Of a stretch of DNA of 46,018 bases, positions 24,237-33,011 are shown in pieces (within the stretch, counting starts at the first letter, position 1; each line of letters opens with the position of its first letter). The notes under the pieces are model-generated. The model worked only from the letters and a program-made list of their open reading frames with translations. It was not told the origin of the DNA and searched no databases. The stretch comes from Verrucomicrobiota bacterium (lineage in GTDB: Bacteria; Verrucomicrobiota; Verrucomicrobiia; Limisphaerales; JACDHS01), in contig JACDHS010000023.1 of the NCBI GenBank assembly GCA_013820875.1, forward strand, positions 1 to 46,018, read 5' to 3'. Position numbers and translations under genes: made by a program.

Positions 24237-24497
24237 TCATTGCGAGGCTCCAAGACCAGCGCGGCGAAGCGAGGCTTCGTCAACTCCCGCGTTTGCGCAG
24301 CAATCCGCCAGCATTCCATTCACTGCCACAGCCGGAACCGTGCGCACCCCATACTGAGTTGCCTTTTTCGCAACGTCGGGGTTGTGCATGTCGAGCACCT
24401 CAATTTCGCAAGATGGGCAGGCAATGCGATTGACCAATGCAATTGTTTCTTCGCACGCCGGACAACCCGCCGTGAACACTTCAATTTTTCGTTTCAT
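24237..24497 (-). CDS. Small thioredoxin/glutaredoxin-like protein
   Basis: This 86-residue protein starts KRKIEVFTAGCPACEETIA, so it has a thioredoxin-fold beginning with a CPAC redox pair, and includes the cis-proline VRTVPAVAVNG. Extra cysteines occur in IACPSCEIEVLD and DCCANAG. Similar small proteins accompany mercury and arsenic resistance genes. It is transcribed together with the membrane-protein remnant just upstream (one base apart). Confidence 0.82.
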   Translation of the reverse strand: MKRKIEVFTAGCPACEETIALVNRIACPSCEIEVLDMHNPDVAKKATQYGVRTVPAVAVNGMLADCCANAGVDEASLRRAGLGASQ

Positions 24498-24498
24498 A

Positions 24499-24720
24499 TT
24501 ATTTACTTCCGGTTGCGCTCATTGGTTGATTCTCTTTCGGTCCGGCGCAATCGGGGCACGAAAGAGAATTTCGTTTTCGCAGTGGCCATGTGTTCCAGAC
24601 GGAAGCGCCGACGAGCAACGTCACTCCGCCATACAATGCCGGGGCGAAATCAAAGTAAAATTTGCCGGTTAGAATCGTAATCGCCGCCAACACTCCCAAA
24701 AGGAAAGGGCCATATCTACA
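24499..24720 (-). pseudogene. Remnant of a small membrane protein
   Basis: From the TGT at 24720 the frame reads CRYGPFLLGVLAAITILTG, then a second hydrophobic segment (YGGVTLLVGASVWNTWPL), and ends with a CPDCAG pair. A stop codon lies directly upstream and no ATG is present, only a TTG at 24699 without RBS. It looks like the C-terminal half of a two- to four-helix metal-related membrane protein that lost its start. If the TTG were used the product would have 66 residues. Confidence 0.5.
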
Positions 24721-24842
24721 GGGTCAAGGGCCTGTTCCTAAAAAAGAAGCCGCTCGCGAAGAGGGGTCGGAGCGGCCAAAGACCAGCGTAACATAATAGG
24801 AAGAAATCAGCTGACTTGCTGATGATTAACGGCAAAAGATCG

Positions 24843-25085
24843 CTAGGCCTTTGGTTTCTCTTTCTTCGCAGCACACTTGGCGCAGGTCTTTGCATCCTTG
24901 TCCTTGGCTGCTTCCTTGGCCGCTTTTTGGCAGCAGGCAGGAGCATCAGCGAGGCATTTGGCGCAGGTTTCACCCTTTTTGGTTTGCGACGCGGCTTTTT
25001 TGCAACACTCGCCCGCAAAAGCGCTGGAGGCGGATAAAGCAGTGGCTACAAGGGCAATAGAGAGGTATTGAATCAACTTTTTCAT
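24843..25085 (-). CDS. Exported small eight-cysteine protein
   Basis: From ATG 25085 the protein has 80 residues. A signal peptide (MKKLIQYLSIALVATALSAS, cleavage after AFA) is followed by a 56-residue lysine- and alanine-rich mature part with cysteines at 27, 28, 41, 44, 51, 52, 68 and 71, that is CC, CxxC, CC, CxxC. The even spacing suggests metal or metalloid binding outside the cytoplasm, perhaps arsenite given the neighbours; this is inference. I know no named family. A second copy of this locus at 28581-28822 has lost nearly all cysteine codons. Confidence 0.75.
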   Translation of the reverse strand: MKKLIQYLSIALVATALSASSAFAGECCKKAASQTKKGETCAKCLADAPACCQKAAKEAAKDKDAKTCAKCAAKKEKPKA

Positions 25086-25244
25086 TTTGTGATGTTGCCG
25101 CACAGGATTGTGCGACTTCCCAGGTAGGAGGGATTAGCAAAGGATTTATTCCCGGATTCTTCGGGGCGGCTTTCCACCGGCAATGGCTAAACCAAGGAAT
25201 GGCTGAGGGTAGTCAGTGCGCCATCGCCATGCCGGGCGCATGCA

Positions 25245-25276
25245 AGAAACCAGCGGGCTTATGCCCGCCGGTCTCT
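25245..25276 (-). terminator. Hairpin after the DUF4331 gene
   Basis: AGAAACCAGCGGGC and GCCCGCCGGTCTCT pair with few mismatches around TTAT. On the minus strand the stem is followed by TTTCTTGC. It lies 17 bp past the DUF4331 stop. Confidence 0.7.
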
Positions 25277-25292
25277 GGAGGAACTGCAATTT

Positions 25293-26900
25293 CTATTGGC
25301 TTGAATGATGCGTATGATTGCGCCCATTTAACGGAGTCGCGGCATATGGAAATACCTTGTTGTAGGTAATATCGTTGTCATTCACGTTGTCGCCGAACGG
25401 GCCGCGAATGGTTGGGGGAGCGGTGCGCAGATCGCTGGCAATGGCAGTGACTGCAATATCCACAACATCGTCACCGAAGCGACGACCATTGGGCCAACCT
25501 CCGGGAACCGTTCCGCCCCCAAACCCTTCCTGAATCTGACTGGTGAGGGTGTCGCCTCCGAAAATGCTCAAAGTGGAGAAACCCGGATCGTCCGCGGAGG
25601 CCCCTTTCAATCGGGCCGGGCCGGTGGAGAGATCCACTTTGATCACGTCAGGGATGAAAATTGCAACCAGATCTGTGCGATCTGACTCCGGTGCTACGCT
25701 GCTGCCGAAGACCAATGCATTAAGAAGAACAGCCAGTTCTGGGTCTCTGGCGTACTTGGCAAACAGAGCAGCATCGGTTTTGGGTGAACTCCGATTGTAG
25801 AGATCTTTGTCTGCAATGGCTACAAGACCTTCGCAAAAGAGCGGGTTACCCTGGCGCCCCACTTGAATCCATGGGCCGCTAATGTCGTTTGCCCGATTGG
25901 AGCGGCCTTCCGCGAAAGGTACACCAGAAGTCAATTCCGGCACTGTGAAACTTCTAACATCCCGGAGGACTGTGGTACGTTTGCGGCAAGTAGTTGCCCA
26001 AACACCTGCGATCTGTTGATCACCACCAATTTCGGACAGCGGAATTTCCAGCACAATGGTGTGAACATTGAAACCACCTTGGGCATCAACCCCCGGATCT
26101 CGCAATTTAAGCAGGTCAAAGATTGCCTGGATGTCTCCATAAAATCCATCATCTCGCTGCCCCGCGAATGCTCGATACCCGTTAAAAGAGAAGATAGTCT
26201 GGGACGTATAACGATCGAGGCTGTTGGTGTCTGAGACGCCGCCTTTGGCAGGGTTTTCTCCATTGTCCCCCTGATTATAGAAAGGGGTGGCATTGCCCTG
26301 ATTGTTCGGAGGGACAACGCCGTTGCCAAGAAAGGTCATGTTTCCCCCAGAGCTTTTGTGGACCTTATAGGTTTGGACGAGGTTTTGGGCCTCGTCATTT
26401 ACGTTCGTGACGACACCGGTATATGCTTGCAGAATCGTTTGCTTGTTTTTGAACTGGGTCGAAAAACCGAAGTGAAAACTGTGCGTTGCAATGCCATTGG
26501 CCAGGTCGCCATTGCCATTGCCATTGCCATTGCCATTGCCATTGCCATTGCCAGGTTGATGAGCTGGCCGCTGGCGAGTAGAATTCGCATTCTTGGGACC
26601 GCTCGTCGCGATTCTGATCGAGTAAAGAACGTTGTCATCGAATCGATAGTTGTTCGGTCCGGCGCCCGGCTCTTCAAATGGGTAAACCGCCAAAGCGGTG
26701 ACTAAATATTTTTGCCCCTCTCGTTCTGTGACAAATGCGTAAACATCTGTTGTGTTTGCTGCTGGATCGAAGGTGAGCAACGGTGCGTCCTGATGACTGG
26801 ATGCTTCGACGAGAGCCGGTGTGAATGCGAGCAACGCTGACAGCATTGTCAGTGCGACTGTTCTTCCTGCTTTGTGCCATTGTGTGATCCTGATTTTCAT
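25293..26900 (-). CDS. DUF4331 exported protein
   Basis: From ATG 26900 the protein has 535 residues; the open frame further upstream overlaps the TPR gene and lacks homology. A signal peptide (~residues 1-35, ending LVEA) precedes SSHQDAPLLTFDPAANTTDV, the hallmark start of DUF4331. Further family pieces are TIVLEIPLSEIGG and RFGDDVVDIAVTAIA near the end. Between residues ~115 and 130 a hexanucleotide repeat encodes seven Gly-Asn pairs. The family is extracellular and of unknown function, and is often paired with a TPR gene, as here: the TPR gene stops 41 bp upstream on the same strand. Confidence 0.88.
   Translation of the reverse strand: MKIRITQWHKAGRTVALTMLSALLAFTPALVEASSHQDAPLLTFDPAANTTDVYAFVTEREGQKYLVTALAVYPFEEPGAGPNNYRFDDNVLYSIRIATSGPKNANSTRQRPAHQPGNGNGNGNGNGNGNGDLANGIATHSFHFGFSTQFKNKQTILQAYTGVVTNVNDEAQNLVQTYKVHKSSGGNMTFLGNGVVPPNNQGNATPFYNQGDNGENPAKGGVSDTNSLDRYTSQTIFSFNGYRAFAGQRDDGFYGDIQAIFDLLKLRDPGVDAQGGFNVHTIVLEIPLSEIGGDQQIAGVWATTCRKRTTVLRDVRSFTVPELTSGVPFAEGRSNRANDISGPWIQVGRQGNPLFCEGLVAIADKDLYNRSSPKTDAALFAKYARDPELAVLLNALVFGSSVAPESDRTDLVAIFIPDVIKVDLSTGPARLKGASADDPGFSTLSIFGGDTLTSQIQEGFGGGTVPGGWPNGRRFGDDVVDIAVTAIASDLRTAPPTIRGPFGDNVNDNDITYNKVFPYAATPLNGRNHTHHSSQ
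26508..26553. repeat. GCCATT hexanucleotide tract (7 units)
   Basis: Seven GCCATT units plus GCC sit inside the DUF4331 gene and encode (Gly-Asn)7. Slippage would add or remove two residues at a time without breaking the frame. Confidence 0.9.
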
Positions 26901-26940
26901 ATTGGTTATATAATTTCCTGGTACGTTTAGTTCATTTAGT

Positions 26941-28302
26941 TTACTTACCCCGTCTAGGCTCTTTGTCGCCCGCTTCAGCCAATCGGTGGCCAAGCTTTTG
27001 GAGGTGTTGTTTTTCTGAGGGGAAAAGTGTGTGTTGTAACGGCTTGAGCTTTTCCAGCCAGGCTTTGGTGGCTTGGCCCTTTCCGAGAGCATCCGCTATG
27101 ATCGCAGCGTGGAGGAATAGCCGGGCGTCTGGCGTTTTTTCTGCAAGTGCTTTCTCCATTTCACGCTCGGCCTCTTCATTTTGGTTTGCTCCCCAAAGAG
27201 CCCAGGCAAGAGCGTCGTGAGTCAATACATCGGAACGTATGGACAACTCACGTCTCGCGAGATTTACCGCCGTGCCGGATCTGATTCCGCGAGTAGTGAG
27301 ATACAAGGCAAATGTTCTCGCATCATCAAATACCCCGTTTCTGTTCAGTTCTTCTTCAAGCTTTTGCGCTTCTTTCTCACGCCCCAAAATTTGCAGCACA
27401 TCTGCGAGCAACCATTGGTATTCCAGCTCCGGCTTGATAGCGCAGGCACGTTTCAATGAAGTCAATGCCCCTGTAATATCGTTCGAAGCCAGATCGATTC
27501 GAGCCTTGGCGAACAGTGCTGCAGCATGGTTTGGCACCAACTGCAAAGCTAAGTTTACATTCTGCCTCGCCTCGTTGGTTCCCTTGAGTTGCCACTGATA
27601 GAACGCCAGTGTCGATAGCGCCCAGGCAGCCGACTCTGGATCTCGCGACGATCCAGCCTCCGCCGCCATTTCGGCCATTTCCCTCGCGCCATCCAGATCC
27701 CCAGTGATCCAGCGCGCATGCGCGGCCCGGCAGTAGGATTGCAGATCGGGCCGCAAATCGATCATTTGTTGGTATGCATTGATCGCCTCTGCCACTCGGC
27801 CCTGCTCGATCAGCACATCACCCAGCAGGCCGAAGTCGAATGGTGCGCCCCGATTTTCACTCAAAGTTCGCGCCAATGTTTCCGCTTCTTTAAAGGAGTG
27901 AGAATGATGCAGGATATGCCCGCGCAAAAGCATCGCTTCGAAGCTTTTCGGCTGGCGGGCTTCGATGCACTCTGCGCACGATTGCGCCAGCTTATAGAAG
28001 CTGGAATCTTGCGTGAGCCGCGCTTTGGAAACAAACACCCAACCCAATCTGTCCAAGAACGGCACGGGGTCAGGTGCGTCCTTGATTTTGCTCTGAAGAC
28101 GTGCAATTTCCTGGTCAATTTTTTCTGTGCCCTTCGACGGAACTAATATCGCTTTGCACGGCATCAAATCGGCAAATCGGTCTGGCGTGCTGGTTGCACT
28201 CGCCGTTGCTGTTTTGGGAACCGATTTTAGTTGCTCCTCCTTCGCTTTGAGCTGAAGCGAAAGCAGCAGCAAAACGGTTAACCACAGGTGCGGCATTTTC
28301 AT
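26941..28302 (-). CDS. Exported TPR protein paired with DUF4331
   Basis: The ATG at 28302 gives 453 residues starting with a signal peptide (MKMPHLWLTVLLLLSLQLKA). The mature part is an array of TPR-type helices, including PFDFGLLGDVLIEQGRVAEA, AALFAKARIDLASNDITGAL and YQWLLADVLQILGREKEAQK. A cysteine-containing piece, LAQSCAECIEA, lies near residue 105. It is likely periplasmic. It is the first gene of a two-gene unit with DUF4331, with which this kind of protein is commonly found. Confidence 0.83.
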   Translation of the reverse strand: MKMPHLWLTVLLLLSLQLKAKEEQLKSVPKTATASATSTPDRFADLMPCKAILVPSKGTEKIDQEIARLQSKIKDAPDPVPFLDRLGWVFVSKARLTQDSSFYKLAQSCAECIEARQPKSFEAMLLRGHILHHSHSFKEAETLARTLSENRGAPFDFGLLGDVLIEQGRVAEAINAYQQMIDLRPDLQSYCRAAHARWITGDLDGAREMAEMAAEAGSSRDPESAAWALSTLAFYQWQLKGTNEARQNVNLALQLVPNHAAALFAKARIDLASNDITGALTSLKRACAIKPELEYQWLLADVLQILGREKEAQKLEEELNRNGVFDDARTFALYLTTRGIRSGTAVNLARRELSIRSDVLTHDALAWALWGANQNEEAEREMEKALAEKTPDARLFLHAAIIADALGKGQATKAWLEKLKPLQHTLFPSEKQHLQKLGHRLAEAGDKEPRRGK

Positions 28303-28580
28303 GTTTATTTTGGCCCTCGACCCAAGAGAGATCCAGAGACTTCCAGGAACTGGTTGTTTCCATTTCGAAGGCATGAAAGGCATGAAAGAACTTAGTTCTG
28401 CGATGCATATAGCCAATAGAGGAGGAAACCTATTTTGATATCGGTGAATGCATCGCGCGTCCTCTGTGGCGCATTGGTAAGAATGGGCCCCCTAAGACTA
28501 AGATTCTTTTTTTCAGAATCACGCTGTGACAAGACCAACACACCAATCTAAGCGCCGGTTCATAGTCGATAGCAAATTTA
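28303..28580. other. Intergenic region, no gene seen
   Basis: This is the upstream region of the TPR/DUF4331 unit. It holds a small hairpin GATTCTTTTTTTCAGAATC at about 28501-28520 but no convincing ORF or promoter match. Confidence 0.4.
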
Positions 28581-28822
28581 GCCGCTCGCGCAGAGGGACG
28601 GAGCGGCCAATGCCAGATTACTATAATAAGGAATCAGCTGGCTTGCTGATGATGAACGGCGAGAGGGCTGCTAGGCCTTTGGTTTTTCTTCTTTGAAGCG
28701 GATAAAACGGTGGTGACAAGGGCAATAGACAGGTATTGGATCAGTTTTTTCATTTTGTGATGTCGTTGCAGAACCACTGTGCAATTTCAAAAGTAAGAGG
28801 AATCATCAAACGATTTATTCCC
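28581..28822 (-). pseudogene. Decayed copy of the eight-cysteine protein locus
   Basis: The 242 bp match 24749-25153 along their whole length, including ~90 bp of downstream and ~70 bp of upstream DNA (AGCCGCTCGCG at one end, ATTTATTCCC at the other), with an internal loss of ~163 bp. The gene copy starts at 28753 and reads MKKLIQYLSIALV-TVLSAS, after which the deletion removes all eight cysteine codons and shifts the frame at the old 3' end (28671). It is probably not functional, though a short signal-peptide-like product could still be made. Confidence 0.85.
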
Positions 28823-28878
28823 CTGCTGCTTTCATGGGCGCAAAAAAATGTTTGGGAAGCGGAGGTTGGGGAATAAAC

Positions 28879-29439
28879 ATGGCAGTCCAGCATCATATCT
28901 TTGTGGAAGTGGATTTCGAACAGGTTGTAAACAGCTATTACGAGGCGCTCTACCGCTTCGCGCTGAGTCTTGCGCAGAACGAAGCGGAGGCGTGTGACCT
29001 GACGCAGGACACGTTCTATACGTTTGCGACCAAGGGGCACCAACTGCGGGACAAGGCGCGGGTGAAAACCTGGTTATTTACCACCTTGCACCGGAAATTT
29101 CTTGGAGCGCGCCGGCACAGCAACCGGTTTCCGCATTGCGAGATCAATGAGACCAGTGATGCGTTGCCGGTGGTGACACCCAACATGGTGAACGAGATGG
29201 ATGCCCGCACGGTTTGGGATGCATTGACGGAGCTCGATGAGATTTATCGCGCGCCACTGACGCTTCTCTATCTGCAAGAGCATTCCTACCGGGAAATAGG
29301 CGAGATGCTCGATATACCACTTGGAACCGTAATGTCCCGGATTTCACGAGGCAAAGCGCTTCTGCGGGAGAAGTTAACCAAACGCGATGGCGTTCGAAAG
29401 ATCGTCCCACTTGAACAACAGAAAAGAATTTCACAATGA
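28879..29439 (+). CDS. ECF-type RNA polymerase sigma factor
   Basis: From ATG 28879 the protein has 186 residues (an ATG at 28834 is also open). Region 2 is YYEALYRFALSLAQNEAEAC followed by DLTQDTFYTF and KTWLFTTLHRKFLG. Region 4 is ALTELDEIYRAPLTLLYLQE, HSYREIGEMLDIPLGTVMSR and SRGKALLREKL. It is co-transcribed with a membrane protein gene whose ATG overlaps its stop, the usual anti-sigma arrangement, and with arsM just beyond. Confidence 0.92.
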   Translation: MAVQHHIFVEVDFEQVVNSYYEALYRFALSLAQNEAEACDLTQDTFYTFATKGHQLRDKARVKTWLFTTLHRKFLGARRHSNRFPHCEINETSDALPVVTPNMVNEMDARTVWDALTELDEIYRAPLTLLYLQEHSYREIGEMLDIPLGTVMSRISRGKALLREKLTKRDGVRKIVPLEQQKRISQ

Positions 29440-30161
29440 CCAACGACGAAGCCAAATTCATATTGCAGTCCTACCGGCAGAATGGAGCTGATGCAGATGA
29501 TTCCGTGTTTGCGGAAGCATTGGAACATGCCCGGAGGGATCCGCTCTTAAGTCAATGGTTTGCGGAGGAATTGCAACTCGACGCAGCGATCATCCAGAAA
29601 GTGAAGTCGGTTCCGGTACCCTCCGACTTGAAGGCAACCATCCTTGCAGGCGGGAAAATTGTCCGTCCTGCGGCGTGGTATCGGCGTCCCTGGCTGGCAG
29701 CGGCCGCTTGTTTCCTCCTCCTGGCGAGCGTGTTGAGCGTGTGGATGCTGAACAGGCCCGCTTCATTTCCGGCGTATAGAACGGACATGGTTCATTTTGT
29801 GTCCGGGTTGGACCGGTTGGACCTGCAAAGCAATGATCTTGGGGAAATCAAACAGTGGTTGAGCGAGAATAAAGCGCATGTGGATTTCACTTTGCCGGAA
29901 GGTTTGAAGGAGATGCCTGGGATCGGCTGCCGTCTGCTGTCATGGAACGGGAGGAAGGTGACGCTGATCTGTTTTGGAAAAATGGGTGCGGAGGAAGTTC
30001 ACTTGTTGATTGCGGACCGGTCGACATTTACCCAACCACCGCCGCTAAGCCCGCAATTTTCCAAAGAAGATGGCTGGAGCACTGCGATCTGGTCACGAGG
30101 TGACAAGGTTTACATGCTGGCGGGAATGGGCGACCGTGAAACGCTGTCGAGGTATTTATAA
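29436..30161 (+). CDS. Probable anti-sigma factor, single-pass membrane protein
   Basis: This 241-residue protein starts in an ATGA overlap with the sigma gene. A cytoplasmic part of ~85 residues (helical, with DPLLSQWFAEELQLDAAI) precedes one transmembrane segment at 86-105 (WLAAAACFLLLASVLSVWML side), and a ~130-residue outer domain follows. There is no zinc-binding HxxxCxxC motif. Position and topology point to an anti-sigma factor that holds the ECF factor at the membrane; the signal is unknown. arsM starts 46 bp later. Confidence 0.75.
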   Translation: MTNDEAKFILQSYRQNGADADDSVFAEALEHARRDPLLSQWFAEELQLDAAIIQKVKSVPVPSDLKATILAGGKIVRPAAWYRRPWLAAAACFLLLASVLSVWMLNRPASFPAYRTDMVHFVSGLDRLDLQSNDLGEIKQWLSENKAHVDFTLPEGLKEMPGIGCRLLSWNGRKVTLICFGKMGAEEVHLLIADRSTFTQPPPLSPQFSKEDGWSTAIWSRGDKVYMLAGMGDRETLSRYL

Positions 30162-30206
30162 GCAAGGGAATCCCCCCAGCCTGGAATGAATTCTTAATTT
30201 ATTTTT

Positions 30207-31370
30207 ATGAGCAATTCAATGCGCGCGGAAACGGCAGTTAAGGAGCGTTATGCGGCGGCAGCGAAAGCCCCGGAAGCGGCACTTTGCTGCCCAGTGGAAT
30301 ACGAGCCGGAATATCTAAAAATCATTCCCCAGGAAGTGATCGAAAAGGATTACGGCTGCGGCAACCCTGCGAGATATTTAAACGCTGGCGAAACGGTGCT
30401 GGATCTTGGATCCGGCTGCGGAAAGATTTGTTTCATCGCGGCACAGGTGGTTGGTCCCACCGGGAAAGTCATTGGGGTGGATATGACAGATGACATGCTG
30501 GAAGTGGCGCGACGCAATGCCCCGCTGGTAGCCGAAAAGCTGGGCTACCAGAATGTGGAGTTCCGGAAAGGTCGCATTCAAGACCTGGCATTGGATTTGG
30601 AAAAGCTCGATGCCGATTTGCGACAGAATCCGATCGCGAACGCGGCATCGTTCCTGGCGGCGGACGAACGGGCCGAAGAATTGCGCATCACCCATCCGCT
30701 GGTGGGGAGTGATTCAGTGGATGTCGTGGTCTCGAATTGCGTGCTGAACCTGGTGGAATCGAAAGCCAAGAGACAGCTTTTCGCGGAGATTTTTCGAGTG
30801 TTGAAAAAAGGAGGACGCGCGGTGATTTCTGACATCGTCTCCGATGAAGAAGTTCCGGAGGAGATGCAAAAAGATCCGACACTGTGGAGCGGCTGTATTT
30901 CCGGGGCACTGACAGAAGAAGGTTTTCTCGGAGCATTTGCCGATGCCGGGTTTTACGGCATCCAAATCCTGAAACGAGACGAGAAACCGTGGCAGACGGT
31001 TGCGGGTATTGAGTTTCGTTCTGTGACGGTGCAGGCATTCAAGGGAAAACAAGGACCGTGCTTTGAGCGCAACCAGGCTGTGATTTATCAAGGTCCGTTT
31101 AAAGAGGTGCTCGATGATGATGGGCATCGACTGGAGCGGGGCAAGCGTTACGCGGTGTGCGACAAAACATTTCAGCTCTACAAGAAAGAGCCTTACAAAA
31201 AACATTTCGCATTGATTGAACCACTGAGTGAAATCCCTTTGGAAGAGGCGAAGCCATTTGATTGTTCCGGCACAAGGCTGCGTCATCCGAAAGAAACGAA
31301 AGGGCGGGACTACACGGTCACCACCCAGGCGGGCCAATGTATCGATGGTGGAAATGGAGCCTGTTGTTGA
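30207..31370 (+). CDS. arsM: arsM, arsenite S-adenosylmethionine methyltransferase
   Basis: ArsM methylates arsenite stepwise to mono- and dimethylarsenicals. This 387-residue protein has SAM motif I VLDLGSGCGKICFIAA, then GVDMTDDMLEVARRNA, and SNCVLNLVESK as the post-I region. The conserved cysteines that hold As(III) are likely those in DYGCGNP, SNCVLNL and WSGCISGAL. A ~120-residue C-terminal extension, with cysteines in FDCSGTRL and a final GACC, goes beyond the core methyltransferase. The gene ends exactly where arsS begins, so the two act in sequence. An ECF sigma/anti-sigma pair lies just upstream. Confidence 0.88.
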   Translation: MSNSMRAETAVKERYAAAAKAPEAALCCPVEYEPEYLKIIPQEVIEKDYGCGNPARYLNAGETVLDLGSGCGKICFIAAQVVGPTGKVIGVDMTDDMLEVARRNAPLVAEKLGYQNVEFRKGRIQDLALDLEKLDADLRQNPIANAASFLAADERAEELRITHPLVGSDSVDVVVSNCVLNLVESKAKRQLFAEIFRVLKKGGRAVISDIVSDEEVPEEMQKDPTLWSGCISGALTEEGFLGAFADAGFYGIQILKRDEKPWQTVAGIEFRSVTVQAFKGKQGPCFERNQAVIYQGPFKEVLDDDGHRLERGKRYAVCDKTFQLYKKEPYKKHFALIEPLSEIPLEEAKPFDCSGTRLRHPKETKGRDYTVTTQAGQCIDGGNGACC

Positions 31371-32315
31371 ATGAATCGCTTTACGGAAAAACTCTCGGAG
31401 CATGGGCTGGCCCTGCAACGCGGTAAATTGCAGACGCTGCAAATCAATGTGGGTCGCAAATGCAATCAAGCATGCCGGCATTGTCACGTGGACGCGGCAC
31501 CGTGGCGCACGGAAATGATGAACCAGGAAACGGCGCTCCGCATCGGTTCATGGATTAATGAGAATAGACCAGCCATTGTGGACATCACCGGAGGGGCGCC
31601 TGAGCTCAGCGACTATTTCAAGTATTTCGTCCAAACCGGGAAAGATGCGGGGTGCCATGTCATTGACCGGAACAATCTCACTATCATTGAGACGAACGGG
31701 TACGGGTATTTGCCGGAATTTTTGGCCGAGCATGAAGTCGAAGTCATTGCTTCGCTCCCCTGCTATTCAAAAGAGAATGTGGACAAGCAGCGTGGCAACC
31801 ATGTTTTCGAAAAGAGCATAGCGGCGCTCAAAAAACTGAACGCGGCGGGGTATGGAACAAAGCTTCCGTTGAACCTTGTTTATAATCCGCTCGGGGCCAG
31901 CCTGCCGGGGCCCCAAGAGGAACTGGAAACCGATTACAAAGAAGTTTTGCTTCGTGAATTCGGGATTGTGTTCAACAAGTTGTACGCCATCACGAACCAG
32001 CCGATTGCGCGTTTCGCGACCGATTTACGGGAACAAGGCAAATGGGAAGATTACATGGAACTGCTGGCGAGCCATTTCAACCCGGGAACGGTTGAAGGAT
32101 TAATGTGCCGCAGCACAATTAGCATCGGGTGGATGGGGGAACTATTTGACTGCGATTTCAACCAGATGCTCGGGATGCAGATGCGCAACAGCAAACCGCT
32201 TTACCTCTGGGACGTGACACCGGAGGAACTTGAAGGACGGGAGATTCAAACGGGCATTCATTGCCTGGCATGCACGGCCGGGTGTGGCAGCAGTTGCACC
32301 GGGGCTATGCAATGA
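31371..32315 (+). CDS. arsS: arsS, arsenosugar biosynthesis radical SAM protein
   Basis: ArsS is a radical SAM enzyme that joins dimethylarsenite to a 5'-deoxyadenosyl group, the first committed step to arsenosugars. The protein of 314 residues has the cluster motif CNQACRHC (C31, C35, C38) after LQTLQINVGRK, the family stretch DITGGAPEL, CRSTISIGWMGELFDCDFNQ, and a C-terminal cysteine-rich end HCLACTAGCGSSCTGAM. In some relatives a selenocysteine occurs in this C-terminal region; here the frame uses cysteine codons and no internal TGA. The start codon directly follows the arsM stop. Confidence 0.9.
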   Translation: MNRFTEKLSEHGLALQRGKLQTLQINVGRKCNQACRHCHVDAAPWRTEMMNQETALRIGSWINENRPAIVDITGGAPELSDYFKYFVQTGKDAGCHVIDRNNLTIIETNGYGYLPEFLAEHEVEVIASLPCYSKENVDKQRGNHVFEKSIAALKKLNAAGYGTKLPLNLVYNPLGASLPGPQEELETDYKEVLLREFGIVFNKLYAITNQPIARFATDLREQGKWEDYMELLASHFNPGTVEGLMCRSTISIGWMGELFDCDFNQMLGMQMRNSKPLYLWDVTPEELEGREIQTGIHCLACTAGCGSSCTGAMQ

Positions 32316-32351
32316 ACGTGTTACAAGAAACCTGCTCAACTATTTAGATTT

Positions 32352-32948
32352 ATGAAAAAGATCATTCTGTCCCTGCTTCTGCTGGGCACAACTCTAGCAC
32401 ACGCTGAAACCAAAACCGCTCCGTTGAAAGTGGGAGATTCCATTCCTGATGTCACGTTGCGGACTGAAGAGGATAAAGAGGTCAAGTTGCGCAGCCTGAC
32501 CGCGAAACAGCCCACCGTGCTGATCTTCTATCGTGGCGGATGGTGTCCATATTGCACCCGGCAGTTGAAGGATCTTGCCGACATTGAAAATGATTTAAAA
32601 AAAGCCGGGGCGCAACTGCTGGCCATCAGCATGGATCAACCGAGCAAGCTCCGGGAAACGCCGGATCGAGAAAATCTCGGGTACCGGCTCCTGTCGGATA
32701 GCGATGCAACTGCAATCAAAGCTTTTGGACTGGCGTTCAAGGTGGACGATGCGACGGTTGAGAAGTACAAGACCTACAAGATCGATCTGGATGCGGCGGC
32801 GGGTCGAAACCATCACCTTCTGCCGCACCCAGCGGTGTTTATTGTAAACACCAATGGAATCATTCGTTTCGCCCATATCGATTCCGATTACAAAGTGCGG
32901 CTGGAACCTGCAAAAATCCTGGAAGCGACCCGCGGCGCAAAGAACTGA
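32352..32948 (+). CDS. Exported peroxiredoxin-like (AhpC/TSA) protein
   Basis: This 198-residue protein has a signal peptide (MKKIILSLLLLGTTLAHA) and a thioredoxin fold with IFYRGGWCPYCTRQLKDL; C65 and C68 form a CxxC pair at the peroxiredoxin position. The cis-Pro region is HPAVFIVNTNGIIRF. Related proteins are found in arsenosugar clusters, where they might protect against or reduce oxidised arsenicals outside the cytoplasm. It follows arsS by 36 bp on the same strand. Confidence 0.87.
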   Translation: MKKIILSLLLLGTTLAHAETKTAPLKVGDSIPDVTLRTEEDKEVKLRSLTAKQPTVLIFYRGGWCPYCTRQLKDLADIENDLKKAGAQLLAISMDQPSKLRETPDRENLGYRLLSDSDATAIKAFGLAFKVDDATVEKYKTYKIDLDAAAGRNHHLLPHPAVFIVNTNGIIRFAHIDSDYKVRLEPAKILEATRGAKN

Positions 32949-33011
32949 GCCTCATCACTGCGAACCGGCGAGTGTGGGGTGCAACGGCATTGCCAACGGG
33001 AAAACCGTGTC

